A model generated the notes under the pieces. That model had not been told where the DNA came from. It saw nothing but the letters and a program-made list of their open reading frames with translations, and made no database searches. From assembly GCF_001544835.2 (NCBI RefSeq), contig NZ_FCNX02000014.1, forward strand, positions 124,001 to 188,000: 64,000 nt of DNA. Reading direction: 5' to 3'. Position 1 is the first letter of the stretch; the number at the start of each line of letters is the position of its first letter. This document shows positions 42,128-50,479 of this stretch, piece by piece. The translations under genes were made by a program, and so were the position numbers. This DNA comes from Caballeronia fortuita (GTDB taxonomy: Bacteria > Pseudomonadota > Gammaproteobacteria > Burkholderiales > Burkholderiaceae).

Positions 42128-42505
42128 ATGGATAAAGCCGTCAAGATTCCCGGTCCCGATCATCCGATCACTATCGAGCGCAGTCCGTTGCGCGTGGTCG
42201 TCAAAGCAGGCGGCCGCGTGCTTGTGGATTCGACTTCGGCGCTGTCGTTGCGCGAGGCATCGTATCCGGAAGTGTTGTATGTGCCGCGTGAGGACGTCGA
42301 CATGACGTTGCTCGAACGCACTTCGCATTCCACATATTGCCCTTACAAAGGCGACTGCAGCTATTACAGCATTTCGTCAGGTGGACAAAGAGGCGTCAAC
42401 GCAGTGTGGTCATATGAGGCGCCATACGAAGCCGTCGCGTCGATCAAGGATCATCTGGCGTTCTATCGCGACCGTGTGGATACGTTCGAGACGTCCGGCG
42501 CGTAA
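42128..42505 (+). CDS. DUF427 domain protein
   Basis: The protein is 125 residues. ATG 42128 follows AAGGAAA at 6-7 bases. It is a single DUF427 domain: ITIERSPLRVVVKAGGRVLV, LREASYPEVLYVPREDVDMT, LLERTSHSTYCPYKGDCSYY, VWSYEAPYEAVASIKDHLAF. The STYCPYKGDCSYY segment is the family hallmark. It is cytoplasmic; the function is not established. Its stop lies just before a pair of hairpins that end both it and the convergent msrA operon. Confidence 0.88.
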   Translation: MDKAVKIPGPDHPITIERSPLRVVVKAGGRVLVDSTSALSLREASYPEVLYVPREDVDMTLLERTSHSTYCPYKGDCSYYSISSGGQRGVNAVWSYEAPYEAVASIKDHLAFYRDRVDTFETSGA

Positions 42506-42509
42506 TCCT

Positions 42510-42556
42510 CCTTCCTCGATCGAGGAAGGATCTGGCGCGATGCTTGAGCATCGCGC
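42510..42556. terminator. Two adjacent perfect hairpins between converging genes
   Basis: A perfect 20-base palindrome (42510-42529, arms CCTTCCTCGA) is followed after 5 bases by arms GCGCGATGCT/AGCATCGCGC (42535-42556) around a TG. Neither has a T-tract, so efficiency as terminators is uncertain. Placement between convergent stops fits a transcription barrier. Confidence 0.5.
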
Positions 42557-42611
42557 TGAAATCATCGAGCCATCCAGGCGATCACGGTGACGCGCTCGCC
42601 ATCGTCGACGC

Positions 42612-43325
42612 TTATCTTGATGCGACCGTCACGAGCACCGCGTCCTGACGATAGACGTCCGGGAACATCTGCTTGAGGTTCGCCACCTTGGGCAGATCAT
42701 TGAACGCGATGTACGGGCTTTCCGGATGCTCCGTCAAATAGTTCTGGTGATAGCCCTCGGCCGGATAAAAGCCCCTGTAGTCTTCGATCTTCGTGACGAT
42801 CTTGCCGCCATAGACATGCGCCTTGTCGAGCTGCGCGATATACGCATTCGCGATATTGCGCTGCGCGGTGTTCGTCGGGAATACTGCGGAACGGTATTGC
42901 GTGCCGTGATCCGGGCCTTGATAGTTCAGCTCGGTCGGATTGTGCGCGACCGAGAAGAAGATCTGCAAAAGCCTGCCATAAGAGACCTGCGCCGGGTCGT
43001 AAGTGATACGCACCGATTCCGCGTGACCGGTATCGCCTTCGCTGACGCGATCGTATTGCGCGGTGTTGGCCGCGCCGCCCGCATAACCCGACATCACTTC
43101 CTTTACGCCGCGCACGTGCTGGAACACGCCTTGCACGCCCCAGAAGCAGCCGCCCGCGAACACAGCCGTTTCGGTGTGCGTCGTGCCGGCGGTTTCGTCG
43201 TGCGCGGGCGGTGGAATCTTCACGGCTTCCTCGCTCGAATGCGCGGTGCGTTGCAGCGCGAACGCGCCCGCGAACAATACGGCCACGCTGGCGGCCTTGA
43301 ACGTCATGCTGGTGGACTTGAACAT
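42612..43325 (-). CDS. msrA: Exported peptide-methionine (S)-S-oxide reductase MsrA
   Basis: The protein is 237 residues. The start at 43325 follows GAGGAG. An N-terminal hydrophobic stretch (FKAASVAVLFAGAFALQ) indicates export. The catalytic cysteine is C60 in VFAGGCFWGVQGVFQHVRGV, then GYAGGAANTAQYDRVSEGDT and GHAESVRITYDP, and the C-terminal half ends with YRGFYPAEGYHQNYL. It reduces Met-S-sulfoxide in periplasmic proteins. Electrons probably come from the DipZ-type protein encoded 27 bases upstream on the same strand, and msrB precedes that, so the three form one repair operon. Confidence 0.93.
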   Translation of the reverse strand: MFKSTSMTFKAASVAVLFAGAFALQRTAHSSEEAVKIPPPAHDETAGTTHTETAVFAGGCFWGVQGVFQHVRGVKEVMSGYAGGAANTAQYDRVSEGDTGHAESVRITYDPAQVSYGRLLQIFFSVAHNPTELNYQGPDHGTQYRSAVFPTNTAQRNIANAYIAQLDKAHVYGGKIVTKIEDYRGFYPAEGYHQNYLTEHPESPYIAFNDLPKVANLKQMFPDVYRQDAVLVTVASR

Positions 43326-43352
43326 ATCTGGTGCTCCTCGGAAATGACTTGA

Positions 43353-45164
43353 TCAACCGAACGTGAATGCGTAGGCTTCGACGCCGGAGTCGAGAAATTC
43401 GATCGTGAACGTGCGATCCGCGACGGGGCCCGCTTGACGCACGAGCTGATAGAGGCGCTGTTCGTTCACGGTACCACTTCCATCGGCGTCGATGTCGCTG
43501 CCGTGCGATGCGCCCGGCGCCGCACCGTCGATGTTCACGAGAAAGCGCACGGGCTTGCCGTCTTTCGACGGCCCGAGCACGAGATGCAGATCGCGCGCAT
43601 GAAAGCGATACACGATGCGGCCTGTCGCGCCTTCGAGCGTCGCGTGTTCCGCACCGACCTTCCACGCGCCGGCGAGTCCCCAGTCGTTGACATCGAGCGC
43701 TTTGGGCGCGGCATAGTCGTGAATGCGATCGCGCGTTTCGCCACCCGGCGACATGAACTGCTCCGCGCGTTGATAGCCGATGTACGTTTCCGGCGAGCGC
43801 ATGTCCGTGTTGTCGGCCTGCATCATCGCACCCTGACCGGGGGCTTCGTCGTTGTGCTGTGCCTTCATCGCCACGGCAGGCGCGGCACCGTGACCCGCTT
43901 CGGCGAGCAGTTGCTGAATCACCTGCTCGGAATGGGCATAGTCGCCTTCGCCGAAGTGGTGATAACGAATATCGCCCTTTGCATCGACGAAATAATGTGC
44001 CGGCCAGTATTGATTGTTCAGCGCGCGCCAGATGGCAAAGTCGTTATCGATCGCAACGGGATAGTCGATGCCGAGATCGTGCACGGCCTTCTTCACGTTA
44101 TCGACGTTGCGCTCGAACGCGAACTCCGGCGCATGCACGCCGATCACGACGAGCCCCTGATCGCGATACTTCTGCGCCCATGTCTTCACATACGGCAGCG
44201 TACGCAGACAGTTGATGCACGAGTAAGTCCACACATCGACGAGCACGACCTTGCCGCGCAGCGCTTCCTTCGTGAGCGGCGGCGAGTTGATCCATTGCAC
44301 CGCGCCATCGAGCGGCGGCAGCGTGCCTTCGACGGGCAACGGCGCGGCGCCCGATGACTTCGGCGGCTCGGTGCTCGCACGCATCATCGCGGACCCTTCG
44401 TCGTTGGTGTTCGCCGACATCATCATCGCGCCATCGTTCCTCTTCGAGAGCTTGTCGACGAGTTGCTGTTCGATGCCGGATGTCGCGACCGTCGATACGC
44501 GAGCGAGCACGCCGGTATCGAGCCCGAGCGAGATCGCAACGACGCCGAGCAGCATCGCCGCACCGATGCCGCGCCGCACCCATTCGCCTGCGCCGAGCGA
44601 GCGCTTCATCGCGGCGAACACGCGCCCGCCGATCAGCAATGCGACCGCAAGCGACGTCGCCGCGCCGGCCGCATACGCAAGCAGCAGCAGCGTGGTGCCG
44701 GCACTCGCGCCGTTGAGCGCGGCGCCTGTCAGAACGAGACCGAGAATCGGGCCTGCGCACGGTGCCCACAGAAGGCCCGTTGCAATGCCGAGTACGAACG
44801 ATGCAACGAAGCCACGCTCGCCGTCGCCGCGTTGCGCGAACGTGCTGAGCCGATTGCCCGCGCTCACGAGCGGATGCATCGCGCGCTCGGCAAAGCCAGG
44901 CAGAAGCAGTGTGAGGCCGAACACAGCGAGCATCGCGATGGCCGCCCAGCGGCCGTATTGATTCGCCTGCGTGACCCAGCCGCCGCCGACCGCGGCAAGC
45001 GTCGCAACCGCGGCGAACGTCAGGCCCATGCCCGCGAGAAGCGGCAGGCCGCTCTTGACGAACGGCTGATCCGCGCGTGAGAACACGAAGGGGAGCACGG
45101 GCAGGATGCACGGACTGAGTATCGTCAACGCGCCGCCGAGATATGCAAGAACGATGAGCAACAT
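43353..45164 (-). CDS. DipZ-type thiol transfer protein: CcdA-like membrane domain plus TlpA-like thioredoxin domain
   Basis: The protein is 603 residues. Residues ~1-235 are a DsbD/CcdA-type membrane domain (YLGGALTILSPCILPVLPFV, later LLWAPCAGPILGLVLTGAAL), each repeat carrying a redox cysteine. A periplasmic thioredoxin/TlpA domain follows with active site C316-I-N-C319 (WTYSCINCLRTLPYV). A C-terminal beta domain (~470-603) matches the extra domain of mycobacterial DipZ-like proteins. It should pass electrons from cytoplasmic thioredoxin to periplasmic acceptors, most simply the exported MsrA and MsrB encoded on either side. Confidence 0.88.
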   Translation of the reverse strand: MLLIVLAYLGGALTILSPCILPVLPFVFSRADQPFVKSGLPLLAGMGLTFAAVATLAAVGGGWVTQANQYGRWAAIAMLAVFGLTLLLPGFAERAMHPLVSAGNRLSTFAQRGDGERGFVASFVLGIATGLLWAPCAGPILGLVLTGAALNGASAGTTLLLLAYAAGAATSLAVALLIGGRVFAAMKRSLGAGEWVRRGIGAAMLLGVVAISLGLDTGVLARVSTVATSGIEQQLVDKLSKRNDGAMMMSANTNDEGSAMMRASTEPPKSSGAAPLPVEGTLPPLDGAVQWINSPPLTKEALRGKVVLVDVWTYSCINCLRTLPYVKTWAQKYRDQGLVVIGVHAPEFAFERNVDNVKKAVHDLGIDYPVAIDNDFAIWRALNNQYWPAHYFVDAKGDIRYHHFGEGDYAHSEQVIQQLLAEAGHGAAPAVAMKAQHNDEAPGQGAMMQADNTDMRSPETYIGYQRAEQFMSPGGETRDRIHDYAAPKALDVNDWGLAGAWKVGAEHATLEGATGRIVYRFHARDLHLVLGPSKDGKPVRFLVNIDGAAPGASHGSDIDADGSGTVNEQRLYQLVRQAGPVADRTFTIEFLDSGVEAYAFTFG

Positions 45165-45201
45165 GATGATGTCGGATCGAAGTTATCGTGATGTGAATGC
45201 G

Positions 45202-45705
45202 TCAGGCCGCGCCAGCCGTGAAATTCATCGCGACCCCGTTCATGCAGTAGCGCAGGCCCGTGGGCTTCGGACCATCGTCGAACACATGACCAAGATGACC
45301 GCCGCAGCGGCGGCAATGTACTTCGGTGCGCACGACGCCGAACGAGCCGTCGATGCGCGTCTTGACCGCATGATCGAGCGGCGCCCAGAAGCTCGGCCAG
45401 CCGGTATGACTATCGAACTTGGTGCGCGACGAGAAGAGCGTCAGCTTGCAGCCCGCGCATTCGAATGTGCCAGCGCGATGCTCGTCGTTCAGCGGGCTCG
45501 TATAAGGGCGCTCGGTGCCTTCGCGGCGCAGCACGTCGAACTGCACCGGATTCAGCAGACGATGCCATTCGTCGTCGCTATGAACGACCTCGAAGCTATC
45601 CTGCGGTTTCGTATCAGCCGCGAATGCGCGCAGACGCCCGCCCCACGCGAGCGCGGCGGCCGCGGCGGCGGTGCCCGTCAGAAGAAAGCGGCGGCGGCTT
45701 TGCAT
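45202..45705 (-). CDS. msrB: Tat-exported peptide-methionine (R)-S-oxide reductase MsrB
   Basis: The protein is 167 residues. The start at 45705 yields a Tat signal (MQSRRRFLLTGTAAAAAALA). The MsrB fold shows both zinc CxxC pairs (FECAGCKLTLF; VHCRRCGGHLGHVF), RTKFDSHTGWPSFWAP and the catalytic Cys in GLRYCMNGVAMNF. It reduces Met-R-sulfoxide. The Tat signal with the exported MsrA suggests a complete periplasmic repair pair fed by DipZ. It is the first gene of the operon and divergent from the two-component regulator gene at 45886. Confidence 0.92.
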   Translation of the reverse strand: MQSRRRFLLTGTAAAAAALAWGGRLRAFAADTKPQDSFEVVHSDDEWHRLLNPVQFDVLRREGTERPYTSPLNDEHRAGTFECAGCKLTLFSSRTKFDSHTGWPSFWAPLDHAVKTRIDGSFGVVRTEVHCRRCGGHLGHVFDDGPKPTGLRYCMNGVAMNFTAGAA

Positions 45706-45885
45706 GATGCGTGCCTCGTATCGGAGTGGGTTAGCGGCATCGTAGTCGCGCGCGCATCGCAGAGTCCTCACCGAAAGTTAAATTAAATGTGATACTTTGC
45801 CGCGCGCTTTTCTGCACAATGGCAAGACGCCCGCATTCGTTTCGCGGATAACGCGCGCATGTCCTCTTTGCCGATTACATCGCTC

Positions 45886-46617
45886 ATGGATCAACCGAAA
45901 CGCATACTGATCGTCGAAGACGACGTGCATATCGCCGATGTGCTGAGCCTCAATCTGCGCGACGAGCGCTATGAAGTCGTGCATAGCGCCGATGGCGCCG
46001 AAGGATTGCGTCTGCTCGAACAGGGCGGATGGGATGCGCTGATCCTCGACTTGATGCTGCCCGGTGTCGATGGTCTGGAGATCTGCCGGCGCGCCCGCGC
46101 GATGACGCGCTATACGCCGATCATCATCACGAGCGCGCGCTCGAGCGAGGTGCATCGCATTCTCGGCCTCGAACTCGGTGCGGACGACTATCTCGCCAAA
46201 CCGTTCTCCGTGCTCGAACTCGTCGCGCGCGTGAAGGCGTTGCTGCGCCGCGTCGATGCCGTCGCGAAGGACTCGCGGCTCGAGACTGGACGCATCGAAG
46301 CGGCTGGCATCGCGATCGATCCGCTCGCGCGCGAAGCATGGGTCGATGGCGCGCGCATCGAACTCACGCCGCGCGAATTCGACCTGCTTTATCACTTCGC
46401 GCGATATCCGGGCAAGGTGTTTTCACGCATGGACCTGCTCAACGCGGTGTGGGGTTATCGGCATGAAGGTTATGAGCATACCGTCAACACGCATATCAAC
46501 CGCTTGCGTGCGAAGGTAGAGAAGGACGCAGCCGATCCGAAGCGCATCCTCACCGTATGGGGCCATGGCTACAAGCTTGCGGCGCAATCGCCTGAAGGCA
46601 GGGACGCCGCGCCGTGA
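45886..46617 (+). CDS. OmpR-family response regulator
   Basis: The protein is 243 residues from ATG 45886 (MDQPKRILIVEDD); an ATG nine codons upstream (45859) is also possible, and neither has a strong ribosome site. The receiver has acidic D12/D13, phospho-acceptor D55 (LILDLMLPG) and Lys in YLAKPF; the C-terminal winged helix contains LTPREFDLLYHFARYPGKVF and VNTHINRLRAKVE. It overlaps the kinase gene by 4 bases. It diverges from the exported Msr operon, so control of envelope oxidative repair is plausible but unproved. Confidence 0.9.
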   Translation: MDQPKRILIVEDDVHIADVLSLNLRDERYEVVHSADGAEGLRLLEQGGWDALILDLMLPGVDGLEICRRARAMTRYTPIIITSARSSEVHRILGLELGADDYLAKPFSVLELVARVKALLRRVDAVAKDSRLETGRIEAAGIAIDPLAREAWVDGARIELTPREFDLLYHFARYPGKVFSRMDLLNAVWGYRHEGYEHTVNTHINRLRAKVEKDAADPKRILTVWGHGYKLAAQSPEGRDAAP

Positions 46618-48143
46618 AGCTCACGTTGTCGCAACGGCTCTTCGCGGTGTTCTGCGTGCTGCTGCTCGCATGCTGCGGCGCGTCGGCATGGCTGCAGATT
46701 CGCGCGAGCGACCTGCGCGAGAAAGAGGTCATTCAAAGCCTGTCGCGCGGGCTTGCTGCGCATATCGCGCGCGACGGCGCACTCGCCGACGCCAACGATA
46801 TGAACGCGCCCGCCGTGCGCCGCCTCTTCAGTCAGTTGATGGTGGTGAATCCGAGCGTTGAAGTCTATCTGCTCGATAACACGGGCCGCATCCGCGCCGA
46901 CGATGCGCCGCCCGGACATCTGAAGCGCGATCATGTCGATCTCGCGCCGGTGCGCAGCTTCCTCGATGGCGCGACGCTGCCCATACTCGGCGACGATCCG
47001 CGCAGCGACGACAAGCGCAAGGTCTTCAGCGCCGCGCCGCTCGCCGCGCCCGGCACAGCGCCTTTCGGTTATGTCTATGTCGTGTTGCTCGGCGAGGAAC
47101 ACGATGCGCTGGCGGCGAAGGCATCGGCGAGCGCGGTGTTGCGCACCACGCTCGCGTCGATGGGCCTCGTCACCTTGCTCGGGCTCGTAGCGGGCGTGGT
47201 CGCATTCGGGCTCATTACGCGGCCCCTGCGCCGTCTCACGGAAGCGATGCGCAAGTTCGACGCACGCGGCGCGCCCGCCGAAGCACGAGCGCTTCCGCTG
47301 ATCGATGCTCTTGATACGCACGATGCCCGCGAAAACGAGCGCGATGAAATCATCGTGCTCGAAAGCGCGTTCGCGCAGATGGCCGAGCGCATCGGTGAGC
47401 AATGGCGCGCGCTCGGACAGCAGGATCGCGAGCGCCGTGAAATGGTCGCGAATATCTCGCACGATTTGCGCACGCCGCTATCGTCGCTGCATGGCTATCT
47501 GGAGACGTTGTCGCTCAAGTCCGACACGCTGCCCGATGCCGACCGTCGTCGCTATCTGTCGATCGCGCTTGCGCAGAGCGCGAAGGTCGGTCATCTCGCG
47601 CAATCGTTATTCGAACTTGCGAAGCTCGAACATGGCATGGTTGCGCCGGAACCCGAACCGTTTTCGCTGGCCGATCTCGTGCAGGACGTGTTCGAGAAGT
47701 TCGAATTGTCCGCGCAATCGCGCGGTGTCGGCCTGAGTGCGCAGATCGCACCGCGCCTGCCGAGTGTGATGGCGGACCTGGGCATGATCGAACGCGTACT
47801 GACCAATCTTCTCGATAACGCCATCCGTCATACGCCCGCGCAGGGAACCGTGGATGTGACGCTTGCGCCCGCGCGTGAGCAAGCGGACCGCGTGGAAGTC
47901 ACGATCCGCGATACGGGTCCGGGCATTCCGCCCGCGATGCGCGAGGCGCTCTTTCTGCGGCCCTTCGCGTCGGGCGGGGCGCATCGTGGAGGACTCGGCT
48001 TGCTGATCGTGCAACGCATGCTGCAATTGCACGGCAGCCAGATTCGCCTGATCGACACGCAAGGCGCGGGCACTACGTTTCGCTTCGACTTGCCGGCCGC
48101 CATCGCGCAAACCGGCGACGGCGAATCGCACATGCGCGGTTAA
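46614..48143 (+). CDS. Membrane sensor histidine kinase
   Basis: The protein is 509 residues, starting at a GTG overlapping the regulator stop. Two membrane segments (~9-27 and ~178-202) enclose a ~150-residue periplasmic sensor. HAMP follows (ITRPLRRLTEAMRKFDARG). The DHp helix has phospho-acceptor H283 (MVANISHDLRTPLSSLHGYL) and the ATPase shows NLLDNAIRHT, DTGPGIPPAMR and GGLGLLIVQRML. The sensor region matches no named domain that I recognise. Its stop is immediately followed by a hairpin. Confidence 0.92.
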   Translation: MKLTLSQRLFAVFCVLLLACCGASAWLQIRASDLREKEVIQSLSRGLAAHIARDGALADANDMNAPAVRRLFSQLMVVNPSVEVYLLDNTGRIRADDAPPGHLKRDHVDLAPVRSFLDGATLPILGDDPRSDDKRKVFSAAPLAAPGTAPFGYVYVVLLGEEHDALAAKASASAVLRTTLASMGLVTLLGLVAGVVAFGLITRPLRRLTEAMRKFDARGAPAEARALPLIDALDTHDARENERDEIIVLESAFAQMAERIGEQWRALGQQDRERREMVANISHDLRTPLSSLHGYLETLSLKSDTLPDADRRRYLSIALAQSAKVGHLAQSLFELAKLEHGMVAPEPEPFSLADLVQDVFEKFELSAQSRGVGLSAQIAPRLPSVMADLGMIERVLTNLLDNAIRHTPAQGTVDVTLAPAREQADRVEVTIRDTGPGIPPAMREALFLRPFASGGAHRGGLGLLIVQRMLQLHGSQIRLIDTQGAGTTFRFDLPAAIAQTGDGESHMRG

Positions 48144-48168
48144 AAAAAGCCCGGCATTCCTGCCGGGC
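48142..48168. terminator. Intrinsic terminator at the end of the two-component operon
   Basis: GCCCGGCA (48149-48156) pairs with TGCCGGGC (48161-48168) around TTCC. An A-tract precedes it, so the T-tract is on the minus strand: it is a canonical terminator for leftward transcripts and a hairpin stop for the kinase gene. Confidence 0.65.
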
Positions 48169-48174
48169 TGAATA

Positions 48175-48243
48175 GGATGGTCGTCGCCAGGCGCCTGATT
48201 GCGCGGTTGGGTGCGCATGCGGCGTTGCCTGGTCTGACCATCC
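48175..48243. other. Three-tier nested inverted repeat, possible structured RNA
   Basis: GGATGGTC (48175-48182) pairs with GACCATCC (48236-48243). Inside, CCAGGC (48187-48192) pairs with GCCTGG (48227-48232), and an inner TGCGC pairs with GCGCA. The nested 8 + 6 + 5 pairs make a long interrupted stem just downstream of the kinase terminator. It could be the 5' part of a small RNA or a second barrier. No family is recognised. Confidence 0.35.
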
Positions 48244-49044
48244 GCGTGGACGTTCCAGTGAAACGCGATTCGCAATGAATCGCCTGAAGCGGCATCCAAA
48301 GCTTTCTTGCCTGCCCTGAGTTACGTTTTAGCTGTTCAGGCTTAAACCAATCTTAAGGAAGATTCCTTCGCCATTGCCAGCCGCGACATAAGAAAGACGC
48401 GACCGTCGTTAAGCGGATAAAAGAATGAGAGCGCAAGAGAAAAATATGCCGAATGATGGCGGTATGAAGACGCTGAACGTTCTTCTATGCGGAAACTTTC
48501 CTTGGTTTCCCGCGATATGTTTGCTAGCATGTAATCGGATCACAGCCGTCGAATGAGCTTTCGGCGAGAAAGTACGGCGCTGTGGCGTGGAATTCGATAA
48601 GGCCCGGTCGAGGTCGATCATAAGCCAGGCGCGTATGCATCGCGATAGGCATTGTACCGTCCATTGTCAGATGTTTTCTGCAATTACATGACTGTGTAAG
48701 CAGCCGTGTGGTTTTGTGCGCAGCGCCGCGATTACATCATGCAGGATCGAGAAGCTCTGCCGTTCAACGCATTTCGTATTCTTCGCTCTTTGCGCTCTTT
48801 TTTTCGGCGCGTGAAATAACAAACACGTGATATTCATAAAGCGTGTTCAATCGAATCTTCCGAAGACAGCTTGCTTTAGCGTAGTCACCGCGCATGGCCT
48901 GCTTCAGGCGATGCACTCAAGGCAAGCATCACGCATATCTCTTGGCGTTGCAGGTGATTTCCAGGCAACCGGTTACCGTCGTCGATTCCTGAATGACGGT
49001 GAAATGTCGCACGCATACGATCCGCGCACCATGCGGGAGGAAAC
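48244..49044. other. Long gene-free stretch
   Basis: About 800 bases with no credible gene on either strand; open frames here have no ribosome site and poor codon use. It is more AT-rich than its surroundings (for example 48410-48480 and 48790-48840), which is unusual in this window and fits a regulatory region, a decayed gene or an H-NS-bound segment. One small repeat, AATCTT-AAGG-AAGATT, lies near 48350. Confidence 0.4.
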
Positions 49045-49440
49045 GTGGAAACGGAACTCAGTCAACGGCTTGCGAAGGCGTTATGGCGATGTGCATCGCA
49101 TGGGCAGGTGCTGACGTATCAGCGCTTCCATTCACTTTGCGACAAAGGGGTGCCGCTGCCCCAGCGTTATGCGGCATTGGAATCCGCAATCAAGACACTC
49201 GGCGACGTGTGCGACATCGATTATGGCGTGCTCATGGCGCTCGATAGCGGCTTGCCAGGCGCGGAATTCTTCCAGCGTTATCTGCGGCATCGTCATAGCG
49301 AATATGTCATGCAGATGGGCGACCCGAAATATCATCGGCAGACGCTTGCGCGCAAGCGCACGCTCGTCGCGCGCGAACGCGATCGCGTATACGCGCATGC
49401 ACGCATGGTCGAAGAGGAGAGAGCGAGACAAGCGGCATGA
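49045..49440 (+). CDS. Hypothetical protein, 131 residues
   Basis: It begins at GTG 49045, 4 bases after GGGAGG. It is a soluble, charged helical protein: LSQRLAKALWRCASHGQVLT, YQRFHSLCDKGVPLPQRYAA, then FFQRYLRHRHSEYVMQMGDP and an Arg-rich C-terminus. I do not recognise a family; the basic tail could bind nucleic acid. It is convergent with the LysR gene and follows the long gene-free stretch, so its promoter probably lies there. Confidence 0.65.
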   Translation: METELSQRLAKALWRCASHGQVLTYQRFHSLCDKGVPLPQRYAALESAIKTLGDVCDIDYGVLMALDSGLPGAEFFQRYLRHRHSEYVMQMGDPKYHRQTLARKRTLVARERDRVYAHARMVEEERARQAA

Positions 49441-49453
49441 ATTATCGCCAACC

Positions 49454-50359
49454 TTAGTTATCGTCCGCTTCTTCGAGACCGGCTTTCGCAAGCACCCAAT
49501 CGCAGAAGCATTTCACTTTCTCGACGTTGCGCTCGTTCACGCGATAAGAAAGAAAGTGCGTCTCCCTTGCGAGCGGCGCGAACACACCCGCGCCCAGCTC
49601 GATCAAATCGCCGCGCGCGAGCTCGCGCTCGGCGAGGCGTGTCGTTTCCAGTGCGACGCCCATGCCATCCACCGCCGCCGATATCGCTAGCGCCGCGCGG
49701 TCGAACGAGGGACGCGGCCCGCGCGGCATGTCCAGTCCGTTCAGCGCGAACCAGCCCGGCCATGTCACGCGGCTCAATTGCGAGTCGATCAACGTCAGCC
49801 TGCCGATCTGCTCCGCAGCCGATACACCTTCGTCCAACAACGACGGCGAGCACATCGGGATGATGCGCTCCGTGCCCAAAGCGCGCGAGACGACGCCGGC
49901 CCGCTCATGCGCAAAACCATATGAAATCGCGACATCGACTTCGCGCGCGCGTGCGAGATCGGCGGGTTCCGCATCCGATGACAGACGGATCGTCACGTTC
50001 GGATGCGCCTGCATGAATTCGGGCAGACGCGGCCCGAGCCACTTCACGGCAAAGCTCGGCGCGCAGTGAACCGCAAGCACTTGCGCGAGCGGATCGAGTG
50101 TGACCTCGGCGCACGCGGCTTCGATCACATCGAATACCCGTCCGAGGCTCTCATGCAGGCGGCGCCCTTCGGATGTCGTTTCCACACGCCGGTTACGTCG
50201 ATGAAAGAGTGGCCTGCCGAAGTACTGCTCCAGTTCCTTCACCTGATGACTGATCGCCGATTGCGTGAGATGAAGTTCGCTCGCGGCGAGGGTGAAGCTC
50301 TCGAGACGCGCGGCCGCTTCGAATGCGCGCAGAAGAACGAAGTTCGGAATGCGCCTCAT
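49454..50359 (-). CDS. LysR-family regulator (GcvA-like)
   Basis: The protein is 301 residues. The N-terminal helix-turn-helix is typical: RAFEAAARLESFTLAASELH, LTQSAISHQVKELEQYFGRP, LFHRRNRRVETTSEG. The C-terminal periplasmic-binding-like domain binds an effector (VLAVHCAPSFAVKWLGPRLP). The sequence is closest in style to GcvA/AmpR-like members. It diverges from an MFS transporter gene 120 bases away, which is its most likely target. Confidence 0.9.
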   Translation of the reverse strand: MRRIPNFVLLRAFEAAARLESFTLAASELHLTQSAISHQVKELEQYFGRPLFHRRNRRVETTSEGRRLHESLGRVFDVIEAACAEVTLDPLAQVLAVHCAPSFAVKWLGPRLPEFMQAHPNVTIRLSSDAEPADLARAREVDVAISYGFAHERAGVVSRALGTERIIPMCSPSLLDEGVSAAEQIGRLTLIDSQLSRVTWPGWFALNGLDMPRGPRPSFDRAALAISAAVDGMGVALETTRLAERELARGDLIELGAGVFAPLARETHFLSYRVNERNVEKVKCFCDWVLAKAGLEEADDN

Positions 50360-50479
50360 GGAGACACCTCATGCATGAGCGCCTGTCATGTTTCGATGAA
50401 CAGGCATCGTTTGTCTTTCGCGCCGGGGGTGACGAACATGTGAGCGATCGAGACGCCGCACATAACCAGGAGACAGAAC

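Noticed and set aside
48827..49114. 95-residue open frame in the long gene-free stretch
   Set aside because: No ribosome site, no recognised motif, and it overlaps the better supported gene at 49045.
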